A stretch of 64,000 nucleotides of DNA, taken from NCBI RefSeq assembly GCF_000744105.1, contig NZ_JQLH01000001.1, positions 744,001 through 808,000 of the forward strand, given 5' to 3'. The notes beneath the pieces are model-generated. The model made no database searches, was not told where the DNA came from, and saw nothing but the letters and a program-made list of their open reading frames with translations. The translations under genes and the position numbers were made by a program. Of this stretch, positions 1-10,300 are shown in pieces. The first letter of the stretch is position 1. Every line of letters starts with the position of its first letter. This DNA comes from Maribacter forsetii DSM 18668. Its GTDB lineage: Bacteria; Bacteroidota; Bacteroidia; Flavobacteriales; Flavobacteriaceae.

Positions 1-1578
1 TTGTTTTTAGTAAGTAAGTACACAAATCTAAAACTTCAAAAAGCTAAAATTGAAGAGTTGAGAAATCTCAATCAAGTAGAGTTACAAGTGCTAAAAAGAG
101 ACTTTTCTAAATTACCTAACGGAAAAGAATTTGCCGATGACATTCATTTTTTCAGCCAAGATATAGACTTGTTTGGTGAAGGTTCTTTTTATCAAATTTC
201 AAATAGGACAAAACTTACTGAAGGTAGCCTTTTATTAGCCGATATTTATAAGGAGAATTCGATTAACGATATTGCCGAAAAGCAAGAAGCAATTACTGAA
301 ATTGGTAAAAAAGTTGATTGGCGACAAGAGTTTTCTGCGATGGCAGCATTAACGAAAACGGAAACTTCTACACATACTATTGCTAAATGGTTAAAGAATT
401 ACGAATCTTTTGTGCCCAAGGCAATGAAATTTATTCCGCTAGTATTTTCAATTATTTCAGTGGCTATTTTTATTGCATACTTTTTGGATTACCTACCAGA
501 ATCTGTTTTGATTTCATGGTTAGTTCTAGGAATGATTATTGTTGGTCTATTTACAAAAAAGGTAACCAATTTAGGACAGAGTGCTACCAAAATGAAATCT
601 ACTTTTGACCAGTACAATCAACTATTGGCAATGATAGAAAAGACTGATTTTACATCAGATTTATTGAAAAAGCAAAAAGAAAATATTTTAAGCAATGGTG
701 AACATAATTCTAAAGTTCTAAAGAAATTTGCATCACTTTTAAGCAACCTAGACCGTAATAATAATCTACTATATTTAATATTTGCAAACGGATTTTTCCT
801 TCGCTCATTAACTGATTGTCTTGCTATTGAAAAATGGATTGAGGCGCATGGTAAAAGTGTAGAAATTTGGTTCAATGCCATCGCATTTTTTGATGCGTAT
901 AGTAGTTTAGGGAACTTCGCTTTTAATCATCCGAATTTCACATATCCTACGATTACCAATGACGGAGTGGTATTAAAGTCTAAAAATGCAGGTCACCCGT
1001 TATTAGATCCAGCGAAAAGTGTATTGAATGATATTACTATTGATGGCGGACAGTTCTTTATCATTACCGGTGCAAATATGGCTGGTAAGAGTACATTCTT
1101 ACGAACTGTTTCATTACAGATTATGATGGCTAATGTGGGGTTGCCAGTTTGTGCTGAATCTGTAAGTTATTCCCCAATAAAACTAATTACCAGTATGCGT
1201 ACCACAGATTCATTGACAGATGATGAGTCTTACTTCTTTTCAGAATTAAAGCGCCTTAGATACATTGTAGATGAAATACAAACGGACCGTTATTTTATTG
1301 TTTTAGATGAAATTTTAAAGGGAACTAATAGTACTGATAAGGCATTGGGTTCAAGAAAGTTTGTAGAGCGTTTAGTAAAGAGTAAATCTACTGGCATTAT
1401 TGCTACGCATGATCTTAGTCTTTGCGAAGTCGCAAATGAATATAATGCAGTAAAGAACCATTATTTTGACGCGGAAATCATAGATAACGAACTACATTTT
1501 GATTACACGTTCAAAGACGGTATTTGTCAAAATATGAACGCTTCCTTTTTGTTAAAGAAGATGGGGATTATTGAATAA
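1..1578 (+). CDS. MutS-related membrane ATPase, 5'-truncated
   Basis: The reading frame is open from the first base, so the gene is most likely cut by the window edge; the TTG at position 1 need not be the true start. A MutS domain V type ATPase fills the C-terminal half: Walker A GANMAGKS at about residues 357-364 and Walker B IVLDE ending at D436-E437, followed by a conserved THD segment. Two hydrophobic segments at about 139-160 and 168-185 indicate membrane anchoring. It has no mismatch-recognition domain I and, in the visible part, no Smr nuclease domain, so it is neither MutS1 nor typical MutS2. Such membrane MutS-like proteins of about 590 residues are common in Bacteroidota and their role is unknown. 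The family call is firm, the function is not. Confidence 0.85.
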   Translation: MFLVSKYTNLKLQKAKIEELRNLNQVELQVLKRDFSKLPNGKEFADDIHFFSQDIDLFGEGSFYQISNRTKLTEGSLLLADIYKENSINDIAEKQEAITEIGKKVDWRQEFSAMAALTKTETSTHTIAKWLKNYESFVPKAMKFIPLVFSIISVAIFIAYFLDYLPESVLISWLVLGMIIVGLFTKKVTNLGQSATKMKSTFDQYNQLLAMIEKTDFTSDLLKKQKENILSNGEHNSKVLKKFASLLSNLDRNNNLLYLIFANGFFLRSLTDCLAIEKWIEAHGKSVEIWFNAIAFFDAYSSLGNFAFNHPNFTYPTITNDGVVLKSKNAGHPLLDPAKSVLNDITIDGGQFFIITGANMAGKSTFLRTVSLQIMMANVGLPVCAESVSYSPIKLITSMRTTDSLTDDESYFFSELKRLRYIVDEIQTDRYFIVLDEILKGTNSTDKALGSRKFVERLVKSKSTGIIATHDLSLCEVANEYNAVKNHYFDAEIIDNELHFDYTFKDGICQNMNASFLLKKMGIIE

Positions 1579-1627
1579 ATCTTTTTTATTCTTAGATTTA
1601 AAATTGTAATCATTTTCCGTCTTTTTT

Positions 1628-4027
1628 ATGCATAGAATTTCGCTTTTATTCCTTTTTCTTTTTTCAAATATTCTTCTAGCTCAAAATGAAATTGGTAACA
1701 ATTTGGTCAAGGATAAATTCCTGAAATATTTTGAATTACCAAGAGAGTCTGTATTTCTACACACTAACAAAACAACGTATATAGCCAATGAAGAAGTATG
1801 GTTAAAGGGTTATGTTTACGATAGGCATAACAATAAACCCTTTAGTCAGACTACAACGGTTCATGTAGGCTTGTATAATGCCGACGGAAAGAAATTTAAC
1901 AACTATCATTTTAAAGCAGGTGATGGTTATTTTAAAGGTAGTATTGTCGTAGATTCAATGCTTGCTAGTGGTGAGTATTATCTTCGTACAAGTACAAATT
2001 GGATGAAGAATTTTAAAGAAGATGATTCTTTTGTTCAGAAAATCACCATTTTAAATGAAAAACCGATTGAAAAGGCTAAATCTATTAAAGATTATGATAT
2101 CCAGTTTCTGCCTGAAGGCGGTAACTTCGTTGAAGACGCGCCTGGTGTTATGGGAGTTAAAGTTACTGATGCTAACGGATATGGTGTTAGAATTGTAGAA
2201 GGGTCTGTATTCGATAGCGATAATACTCAGGTAGCCAGATTCTATACATCAATTTTTGGTTTGGGAAAATTTAATTTTAATCCTAAATCGGGTGTTGAAT
2301 ACGTGGCTAAAATAGAGTTTGACGATGGTAGGGTGGAAACCAATACACTCCAAAAACCTTCTAAAGTAGGTATCTCTTTTAGTGTAAAGAATGTTGATGA
2401 TGACCGGTTCATTATTAGTTTAACAACAAACGAGGCTACAAAGGAAATTATTAATGAAAAACAGTTTTATTTGCTGGTACATAAAGATGGTCACGCCAAT
2501 AGAATCCCCATTACCTTCCCCAAGAATAAACTATTTGTATCAAAAGTTTTAAATAAAGAGGTGCTTAATAAAGGGTTGAATATCTTGACGTTATTTAATC
2601 CAGATGGTAAGCCAATTGCAGAACGATTGGTTTTTAATCATGCAGATCTTTTAGACACTAAGTTGAAGGTAAGCAAAATAACTACAGAGGGCGATTCTTT
2701 AAATATTCAAGTCAAACTTCTTGATACCGGTAATGTGCAACAAAATTTAAGTGTCTCTGTTTTACCTGGCAATACAATTTCTTACAATCAAAAAAACTCC
2801 ATTTATAGTGCATTCTATTTAAAACCTTATGTAAAAGGATTTATTGAAAATCCAAAATATTATTTTAAGGATGTTACCTCTAAGAAAGAGAATGATCTAG
2901 ATCTTTTATTGATGACCCAAGGTTGGTCTAGATATGATTGGACCGATGTATTTAAAGGACCTCCTGGTCAGTTTTATGAATTTGAAAAGGGAATAGATTT
3001 AGAAGGAACTATTTATAATAAAGGAGTTACATCAGAAGAAAAGCTTTTAGTTAGTTTTCCTGATGGTCGTAGTAGATATTTAGACATTTTAGACAATAGA
3101 TTTTTGATTCAGAAAAATTTTCCTGTAAAAGGTGAAACCTTGGATTTTACGTTAATTGTAAAGAATGGAAAATTGGCAAAACCAAATATAGGTTTGAATA
3201 TGAAGTTAGGGACAATCCCCGATGAAATGGATACTATTTGGAAAGAAAAAGTAGAATTTGAAGATGAAAATAGTTTTAAAATAAATAATGCGCCAGATCT
3301 GATTTCTTCTGATAATACCATAAATCTAAATGAGGTTACGGTTGTTGAAGATAAGATTAAAACTACTGTCGTCAAGAACTCTCTAATTCCTAAATACGTG
3401 GCAAATAGGATGACTGAAGTTAGTGAAAGTTTAGAATTTCAATTACCATATGTTACCGATATTATTCGGTCAAGGGGTTATAATGTGATGGAGGGTCTAG
3501 AATTTAGTAGTATAACTCGGGTTTTAATTAGGTCAATTCTTCCATCTTCCTTTTCTGCAGCTAATACTTATCCTGTTCCTATTATATATTTAGATAATGC
3601 CCGTTTACCAAACTTTGATATTCTATATAAAATGCCTACAAGCGAAATAGAAAGTTTTATGATTGATAAAAATGGGTCGTGGGAAGGAGCAAGGGGCGCC
3701 GGTGGCGTAATTCGTATTTATACCAGAAGATTGCCAAGGGATTATAATGATCAGTATGGTAAAGATGAGAATGTTTTTAAGTACGAACTTAAAAAAGGAT
3801 TTGAACCTGTTAAGAAATTCTATACCCCTAAATACACTTCGTACCTTTCTAATGAATTCGAGAATTTTGGCACTATACATTGGGTTCCTGAATTAAAGAC
3901 TGATGAAAATGGAGTAGGCACATTTAAAATTTTAAATACACTGCAGACCAATGTGACCTTTTTCGTTGAGGGCATGAGTGCAGAGGGCGATTTAATTTCA
4001 GCAGAACAAAGTCTTATAATCGAATAA
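1628..4027 (+). CDS. Secreted MG2-like/TonB-plug-like surface protein
   Basis: This 799-residue protein has a signal peptide (residues 1-19, ending in LLAQ) and so is exported. The N-terminal third contains a macroglobulin MG2-like beta domain, with the sequence FLHTNKTTYIANEEVWLKGY near residue 45. From about residue 566 (LNEVTVVE) to 700 (RGAGGVIRIYTRR) it resembles the plug domain of TonB-dependent receptors. There is no 22-strand barrel after the plug; instead the protein ends in another short beta domain. This arrangement recurs in Bacteroidota proteins annotated as TonB-dependent receptor plug domain protein, but it cannot itself be a transporter. It may be a periplasmic or surface binding partner. 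It starts 49 bases after the MutS-like gene and the next gene follows after 8 bases, suggesting co-transcription. Confidence 0.7.
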   Translation: MHRISLLFLFLFSNILLAQNEIGNNLVKDKFLKYFELPRESVFLHTNKTTYIANEEVWLKGYVYDRHNNKPFSQTTTVHVGLYNADGKKFNNYHFKAGDGYFKGSIVVDSMLASGEYYLRTSTNWMKNFKEDDSFVQKITILNEKPIEKAKSIKDYDIQFLPEGGNFVEDAPGVMGVKVTDANGYGVRIVEGSVFDSDNTQVARFYTSIFGLGKFNFNPKSGVEYVAKIEFDDGRVETNTLQKPSKVGISFSVKNVDDDRFIISLTTNEATKEIINEKQFYLLVHKDGHANRIPITFPKNKLFVSKVLNKEVLNKGLNILTLFNPDGKPIAERLVFNHADLLDTKLKVSKITTEGDSLNIQVKLLDTGNVQQNLSVSVLPGNTISYNQKNSIYSAFYLKPYVKGFIENPKYYFKDVTSKKENDLDLLLMTQGWSRYDWTDVFKGPPGQFYEFEKGIDLEGTIYNKGVTSEEKLLVSFPDGRSRYLDILDNRFLIQKNFPVKGETLDFTLIVKNGKLAKPNIGLNMKLGTIPDEMDTIWKEKVEFEDENSFKINNAPDLISSDNTINLNEVTVVEDKIKTTVVKNSLIPKYVANRMTEVSESLEFQLPYVTDIIRSRGYNVMEGLEFSSITRVLIRSILPSSFSAANTYPVPIIYLDNARLPNFDILYKMPTSEIESFMIDKNGSWEGARGAGGVIRIYTRRLPRDYNDQYGKDENVFKYELKKGFEPVKKFYTPKYTSYLSNEFENFGTIHWVPELKTDENGVGTFKILNTLQTNVTFFVEGMSAEGDLISAEQSLIIE

Positions 4028-4035
4028 TATTTTAA

Positions 4036-5037
4036 ATGGATTCATTAACACAAATTGTTCTTGGCGCAGCCGTTGGGGAAGCGGTACTTGGTAAGAAAAT
4101 AGGGAACAAAGCCATGCTTTATGGGGCTATTGCAGGTACGATACCCGATCTAGATGTAATTACGCGGTATTTTTTAGATACGGTTACAGCTACCGAATGG
4201 CATAGGGGAGTTAGTCACTCCATTTTCTTTTCAATAATGTTTGCACCCATATTCGGTTGGTTGGTGTGGAAAATAAATAAAAAAGAATCCGCTACTTGGA
4301 AAGAGTGGTCTAAGTTAATGTTCTGGGGTCTCTTTACGCATCCGTTGTTAGATGCTTTTACCACTTGGGGCACACAATTGTTTTGGCCTTTTAAAACCCG
4401 TTTAGCATTTCAAAGTATTTTTGTGATAGATCCACTTTATACGGTGCCATTCATCACATTTGTTATATTGGCGATGTTTCAAAAACGGACTTCTGATAAG
4501 CGCAGTAAGTATATAAAACTCGGACTATTAATTAGTACTTCTTATTTAATATTGACTTTGGTTTTAAAAGGAGTAGCTTTTCAAAAATTTGAACAAGGGC
4601 TTGAAACTCAGAACATATCTTATCGAGAAATAAATACGCGTCCAGCACCTTTGAATACAGTCCTTTGGATGGCTAATATAGAAACGGATGATGCGTACTT
4701 AATGGGAGATTATTCTTTCTTTGATACGCAGTCTATCTCGTTTACATCGTATCCTAAAAATCATGAATTACTGGGTAAATGGTCTAGTAACGATAAAATA
4801 GAGCGACTTATAAAAATAACCGAAGGCTGGTATACGATTACCGAAAATGACGGACAGCTGTATTTTAACGACCTAAGATTCGGACTCATTAGTTTGGACG
4901 ATAATGAAAATCAATTTGCTTTCAGTTATAAACTAGTACCTAATGGTGATGATTTAATTGTGGAAGAAAGACCGAAGTTCAAAAGAGACGCCAAACGTTT
5001 AATGGTTGCGCTATGGCAACGTATTTGGGGAAATTAG
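4036..5037 (+). CDS. Metal-dependent hydrolase, YdjM/DUF457 family, inner membrane
   Basis: The 333-residue protein begins MDSLTQIVLGAAVGEAVLG and has PDLD followed by HRGVSHS at residues 56-62, the hallmark of the YdjM/DUF457 membrane-bound hydrolase family, in which these His and Asp residues are thought to bind metal. Several hydrophobic segments lie between residues 10 and 190, and a soluble tail follows. The physiological substrate of this family is unknown. The gene begins 8 bases after the preceding one on the same strand, so it is probably the last gene of a short operon. It converges with tamA, with only 4 bases between the two stop codons. Confidence 0.8.
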   Translation: MDSLTQIVLGAAVGEAVLGKKIGNKAMLYGAIAGTIPDLDVITRYFLDTVTATEWHRGVSHSIFFSIMFAPIFGWLVWKINKKESATWKEWSKLMFWGLFTHPLLDAFTTWGTQLFWPFKTRLAFQSIFVIDPLYTVPFITFVILAMFQKRTSDKRSKYIKLGLLISTSYLILTLVLKGVAFQKFEQGLETQNISYREINTRPAPLNTVLWMANIETDDAYLMGDYSFFDTQSISFTSYPKNHELLGKWSSNDKIERLIKITEGWYTITENDGQLYFNDLRFGLISLDDNENQFAFSYKLVPNGDDLIVEERPKFKRDAKRLMVALWQRIWGN

Positions 5038-5041
5038 TTTC

Positions 5042-7363
5042 TTAAAATGGATAGCCTATAGCGAAATTCAAGGTCATGTTATTATCCACATTTCCAAAGA
5101 AAGGTACATTCCAACGTTCGTTTTCTTCTAAATAGGGTATACGCAGTGGCGAAGCTAAATCTAAGCGAATTACAAAACTTTGAATATCTAAACGAACACC
5201 AAAACCTACACCTGCCGCTACTTCGCTTAACCAGTCTTTTTCAAATTTGCCATCAGTAAAAAGTGAAACAGATGAAGTACTGGTAGACTCATCTTCTATT
5301 AGACTAGAATAATCGCCCGTTAGCCATACATTTCCTGCATCCACAAAAAATGCACCCTTTAAATAGGAGAAAAGTGGAAAACGATACTCTACATTGGCTT
5401 CTAACTTTAAATTACCAGATTGGTCGTAATAATCGGTAGTATCATCATCGGTGTCCGGTAAAAAATTACCAGGACCTATGGATCTTATGTCAAATGCCCG
5501 CACGCTATATGGACCGCCAGAGTAAAATTGTTTAACGAAAGGTAAAGTGGTGCTATTTCCATACGGTACACCCCAGCCTGCATATAAACGAGATACTAAC
5601 GTGCGTTCTTTTTGCCAACGTAAGTAGAGTCGTAGATCAGCATCCACTTTTGCATATTGTGCATATTCTGATCCAAAAATGGTATTTGAGCCTCCGCTAA
5701 ACAAACTCAATGCATTTCCTGCTAAGTCAAAATTCGTAGAAAAGTAAATTGGTTTTTCTTTGCTAAGATTAGATACTTCGTCATACGTAAAACTATACAG
5801 TAAGCCAGCTATAAAACGCTGTTCAAAACTTTGACTTAAATATTCGTTATCATCTAGAATAGCCTGAAACTCATCGGTTACATTAGATAGTCTAGAATAG
5901 TTGATGCTAATAGGGTCTAAGGTGTGATAAACGTACTGATTTTCTTTCCAGGTATACCCAAAACTGCTGTTTACAGAACTTAAGGTGAACAAGTCGCTAC
6001 GCTGCAGAAAATCAATTCCTAAAGATATTTTGGTTTTGGGCACGGCATATTTGAATCTACTAGGTGAAAATGGTATTGATCTAGGTATGATTAAATCGGC
6101 ACTTAAACCACCGGCAATACTGCTAAGGTTAGAATCGCTGTTAGACAATTGTAACTCATAAGAAAAATCTGCCGAAACACTAAAAGTTTCACCACCATTA
6201 AAAACATTTCTGTTGGTATGGCTCAATAAGATTCCCGGACCCGTGTAACCGTTAGATCTAGAAACCGCCTGTAGTTCTGCCCTAATGGATCGTTTTGTTA
6301 ATGGGGCTAAATAGATATCTGCTGCTAAGGTTCCGCCATTACCGTCGGTTGCAGTAGTGTTCAATTCGGTGTATTGTATGTTTACGTACTTGTAGCTGCC
6401 CAATGCAGATAATCTGCTGCTAGTTTGTTTAGATGTGTTCGCATCGTATAGGTCACCTTCATTAAAAAGTAAGTATGACTCTAAGAGTTCTGGTTTAAAA
6501 TACAATTCGTTCTGTATAAAATCTATACTATCTACTTGGGTGACGTTTTCCTTGGTGAATGGCAACGTATCTCCTTCTATTGAGTAGTTAGGGTAAACGG
6601 TAATGGAGTCTATTTTATAGGGAATAGAAGCACGACTAGGAACATCTTTTTTAAGCCTTAAGAACAAATCAAATTTTCTATTCTTGTATCGATTGGTATC
6701 CGCTTCAAAAATCAACAGGTCTTCTTGACTATTGTAAAACCCCTTTTGCTTTAAAGCATTATTCAAACGTGCTCTTTCGGCTTTTAAAAGATCTAAATCA
6801 AAACGGTCTCCTTTTTTTAACGCGGTTTCCGGTAGCAATTTTTCTATTTCCTTGTACATAGGTAAAGTATCCGACTCTAGGGTGTAATTCTCCAATACGT
6901 AAGGAGCAGGTAGCTTGGCGGAATAATTGACCGAGGCAAATTTCTCATCTATGACCGTTTCAGATTCAGATTCACTGTAGAAAAATCCGTTATTATCCAA
7001 TCTGTTCAATATCAATTCTTCTACACGTTCAGGGTTTACATCTGAAAAATAAACGGGTTCTTCTCCAAAAGATTTGTTTAGAAATTTATATAAGAATCCT
7101 GGTTTTTCTCGCTGCGCCTTATAATGAAAAAACAAGGCAGGTTTCATTCCTAAAAACTTGGTGTTAGGGTTAGGTTCTATAAGATTCAGCAACTCTGCCT
7201 TTACTTCCTTACTGTCTTGTAGTTCTCCTTCATAATTTAAATCAAGGGTTGCTCCAGTATATAATTGCTCCCCTTCTGGTATATATTTTTCTATACCGCA
7301 AGAATAGGCGAACACTAACGCCATGCAGAGTAAAGTACGATATGTAATCTTTTTATTTTTCAA
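5042..7363 (-). CDS. tamA: TamA-like Omp85 outer-membrane lipoprotein
   Basis: This 773-residue protein of the Omp85/BamA-TamA superfamily has POTRA-like repeats in the N-terminal half and a C-terminal 16-strand barrel domain. The barrel contains the family-typical segments FYSGGPYSVRAFD and FVDAGNVW and ends in an aromatic residue (AIGYPF). The N-terminus is a lipoprotein signal with the lipobox FAYSC, Cys22, as is usual in Bacteroidota TamA homologues. It overlaps the upstream tamB by 11 bases, so the two are one operon. Together TamA and TamB form an envelope-spanning complex implicated in outer-membrane protein insertion and lipid transport. The pairing makes the assignment strong. Confidence 0.9.
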   Translation of the reverse strand: MKNKKITYRTLLCMALVFAYSCGIEKYIPEGEQLYTGATLDLNYEGELQDSKEVKAELLNLIEPNPNTKFLGMKPALFFHYKAQREKPGFLYKFLNKSFGEEPVYFSDVNPERVEELILNRLDNNGFFYSESESETVIDEKFASVNYSAKLPAPYVLENYTLESDTLPMYKEIEKLLPETALKKGDRFDLDLLKAERARLNNALKQKGFYNSQEDLLIFEADTNRYKNRKFDLFLRLKKDVPSRASIPYKIDSITVYPNYSIEGDTLPFTKENVTQVDSIDFIQNELYFKPELLESYLLFNEGDLYDANTSKQTSSRLSALGSYKYVNIQYTELNTTATDGNGGTLAADIYLAPLTKRSIRAELQAVSRSNGYTGPGILLSHTNRNVFNGGETFSVSADFSYELQLSNSDSNLSSIAGGLSADLIIPRSIPFSPSRFKYAVPKTKISLGIDFLQRSDLFTLSSVNSSFGYTWKENQYVYHTLDPISINYSRLSNVTDEFQAILDDNEYLSQSFEQRFIAGLLYSFTYDEVSNLSKEKPIYFSTNFDLAGNALSLFSGGSNTIFGSEYAQYAKVDADLRLYLRWQKERTLVSRLYAGWGVPYGNSTTLPFVKQFYSGGPYSVRAFDIRSIGPGNFLPDTDDDTTDYYDQSGNLKLEANVEYRFPLFSYLKGAFFVDAGNVWLTGDYSSLIEDESTSTSSVSLFTDGKFEKDWLSEVAAGVGFGVRLDIQSFVIRLDLASPLRIPYLEENERWNVPFFGNVDNNMTLNFAIGYPF

Positions 7364-10300
7364 TTTCCTCTTTTTTCTTATCGTTCTTTTTTGAAGGTTT
7401 TTTCTTGGATTCTTCTTTTTTTATCGGACTGAATAATTGACTAAATTTATTGAACTCCCGATTAAAGATAAAAGCGACTCCGGTTATAATCAATTGCCCA
7501 TCTATTATATTTTGATACTCTTGTTTTCTGAAGCCTTTAAGTCGATAAGTACCTTCTTCGCTTAATAAATACTCTAAAGTAACATTGCCTATTAATGGTG
7601 TTTCCGTTTCGCTAGATGAGGCGCTACCTTCTACATCTACGGCACTACCGGCAGTTACTATTAGACGGTCATTAAATAGTTTTTTACTTGCGCTTATATT
7701 CAATTGGGTTCTACTTTCAGCAGTGCCACTTTCGTAATCTTCAAAACTATCCAAATCAAAACCAAGCTCAAAGCCGGTATTCCCTAATAATTTACTTGAA
7801 ATGGAAGTTAGTTCATTAGAAAGTACTTTGTTTACATTGTTTTTTGCAATTGAAATAGCACCGCCGCTACTACCGTCACTACCCGTGGTTGGGTAAAAAC
7901 GGTTTAGTGCCAATAAGGAAAATACTTGCTTATTCAATTCAGATTCTTGTTCGTTCAATTGTTGAATACGACCATAGACGGCACCACCAAAATTACCTTG
8001 TTCACTCTCGGGCATATCTAAAGCAAATGATATTTCTGGCTGTGTTAGCTGTCCGTCAATATTCAAGTAAACCAAAAAGTCTGTTGCTTGTTGGTATGTG
8101 CCAGATACGCTGCTATCAGTTCCATAACTTATAGATGACATTAAAGATGATGCTGATGTCTCAATTTCATAAATAGCGGTAACATCCATTTTGGCATCAT
8201 AAGGGTCACCGCTCCAAACTATACTACTGCCTTTTTGTAACTGAAACTCGCGGCTTACCAAATTATACAAGCTGGTTCTATAGAAGCCTGAATTTAATTC
8301 TAACCGCCCAGATAATCGAATGTCTTGATTGGGGTCTATGTTCAAATTCAATGTAGCATCACCAGATGCCTGTAGTTTGTCTTGTGTTTTTTCATCAAGA
8401 ACAATAGTGAATTTTGCCTCGTTTCCTATTTCTAGAATGGTATTGATATCCATGCCTGCAAAAAATGAATTGGTAGTTTCTTCATCTGTTTTTGTCAGTA
8501 TAGCATCAGGGTTTTCCCTGTTGACAAAGATGACAATACCATCACGTTCTTGAATATCCAATTGATTTTGTGGAACAACATAAGTGAGGTCGGTAACATC
8601 TCTAACACGAAGTTTTCCGTCTATGACCGGTAATTCTAAATCTCCTTTTACGGTAACATCTGCTTGAATACTTGCAATACCATAGACCAATTCATCATCT
8701 CCTTTTTTGGAATTCAATACTCTAAACTGATCGGTTTTTACGGATAAATCAAAACCCGGATTAGAAAAACTCTCAGTAGTAACTGTACCGTCTATGGTCA
8801 ATGTGCCTTGATTGATATCATTAATAGCAAATGAATTAAAGGTAATGTCATCTTGATCAATATCTATAGATTGACCATCAATGGCGAAGGCAGATTTGTA
8901 GGCGTTTAGGCTCAAACCAAATTCATTAAAATTTATTCTGCCGGAATATTTAGGCTCGGCAAGTGTGCCTTTTACCAATAGGCTTCCATCTAAATACCCT
9001 TTGCCATCGGTCAATTGTTCATTGCTGAACCCTTGAATAATACTGGCTTCGAGCTTTTGAATATCAAGCTCCAAGTTTAAAAAGGCGGTATTCTCTTTGG
9101 CTGTGTAATCTCCCGTTAAGGTAAGATTAGCACCGCCATCTTTCATAGCCAAGTCAAAATCGTATTCTGATAAAGATTTTGAAGATGCATCTAGGGTTAA
9201 AGTACCTAGCGGATTTTGGAGCACGTGAAAATCTTTAATATCAATATCGGCTACTAGACCCGATGCGGTATACGGATTAAGAACTACGAAATCTCCTTCT
9301 ACTTTTCCTTTCGCCAAAGCTTCATCAGGATTGAAAAAACTAAGGAAAGTCTGTAATTGAAAGTTCTCGAACAGAATACCGATATGTTCGGTATTCATTT
9401 TTGGAAATTTGTTCGATATTTCCATTTTTTGAGCATTTCTGGTCAAGACTACATTCTCAAAGTCAGAATATGCTTCGGCAATAACGATACTGTTATCCTC
9501 TGGTATTTCCCATTGCTTTTTATTCAGTATTAAATCTTCAGGATTGATATGGAGCCTTAAAGTGTCCTTTTGAAATGATAGTCCCGATCCTATATGCATT
9601 ACTTGTACGGAGTCGTTTCTAGAAGTAAAATCCAATAATAGCTCTTTGTTTTTTAAACTTCCTTCTAAATAAGTCTGTTTTAGGTGGATGGGTTCATAAA
9701 TTAAATCTGCCAAACCAGCAGAGAATTTAAGGTCGACAGAATCTCCCTTTATATATGCATTTAAACTATCTACAGAACTACCCGCGTATGCAATATGAGG
9801 CACTTTAACCTCGGCGGATATTTTTCTATTCTTAGAATTAAAACTTGCATCTATATTTAAAGAGTCTAAGTCTTTTACTCCGTTGAAAAACACCTTAGAT
9901 AAAACCGGAGTTGGAATAATTGCGAGAGCCAATTTTGCGTCAATATCGTCCTCAGCTTTAAACGTAGTATCATCGGTAGAGAAATACTGTTCTATTTGTT
10001 TTTTAAGTGCAGTTGTAATACGATTTGGTGATGCATTTGATGCTAATTGCCCATTTAAGAAATTGCTTTTAACCGATACATCAGTAATAGAATCTTCAAT
10101 ATGAGCTTTTAAAGCAATTGTCGAAACTTGGTATTGTTCACTATCGGCAATGGCAATGCCTTCATCAATAGTTGTGTTAATCGTATAATTAGATGGCGTT
10201 CCTTGGTAATCACCGTTAATATTTGCGGCAATCTTAATATTATCTTTTGTAAAACCAAGCTCTTGTAAATCTGCCCCGATAATATTTGTAGTAAATGTAA

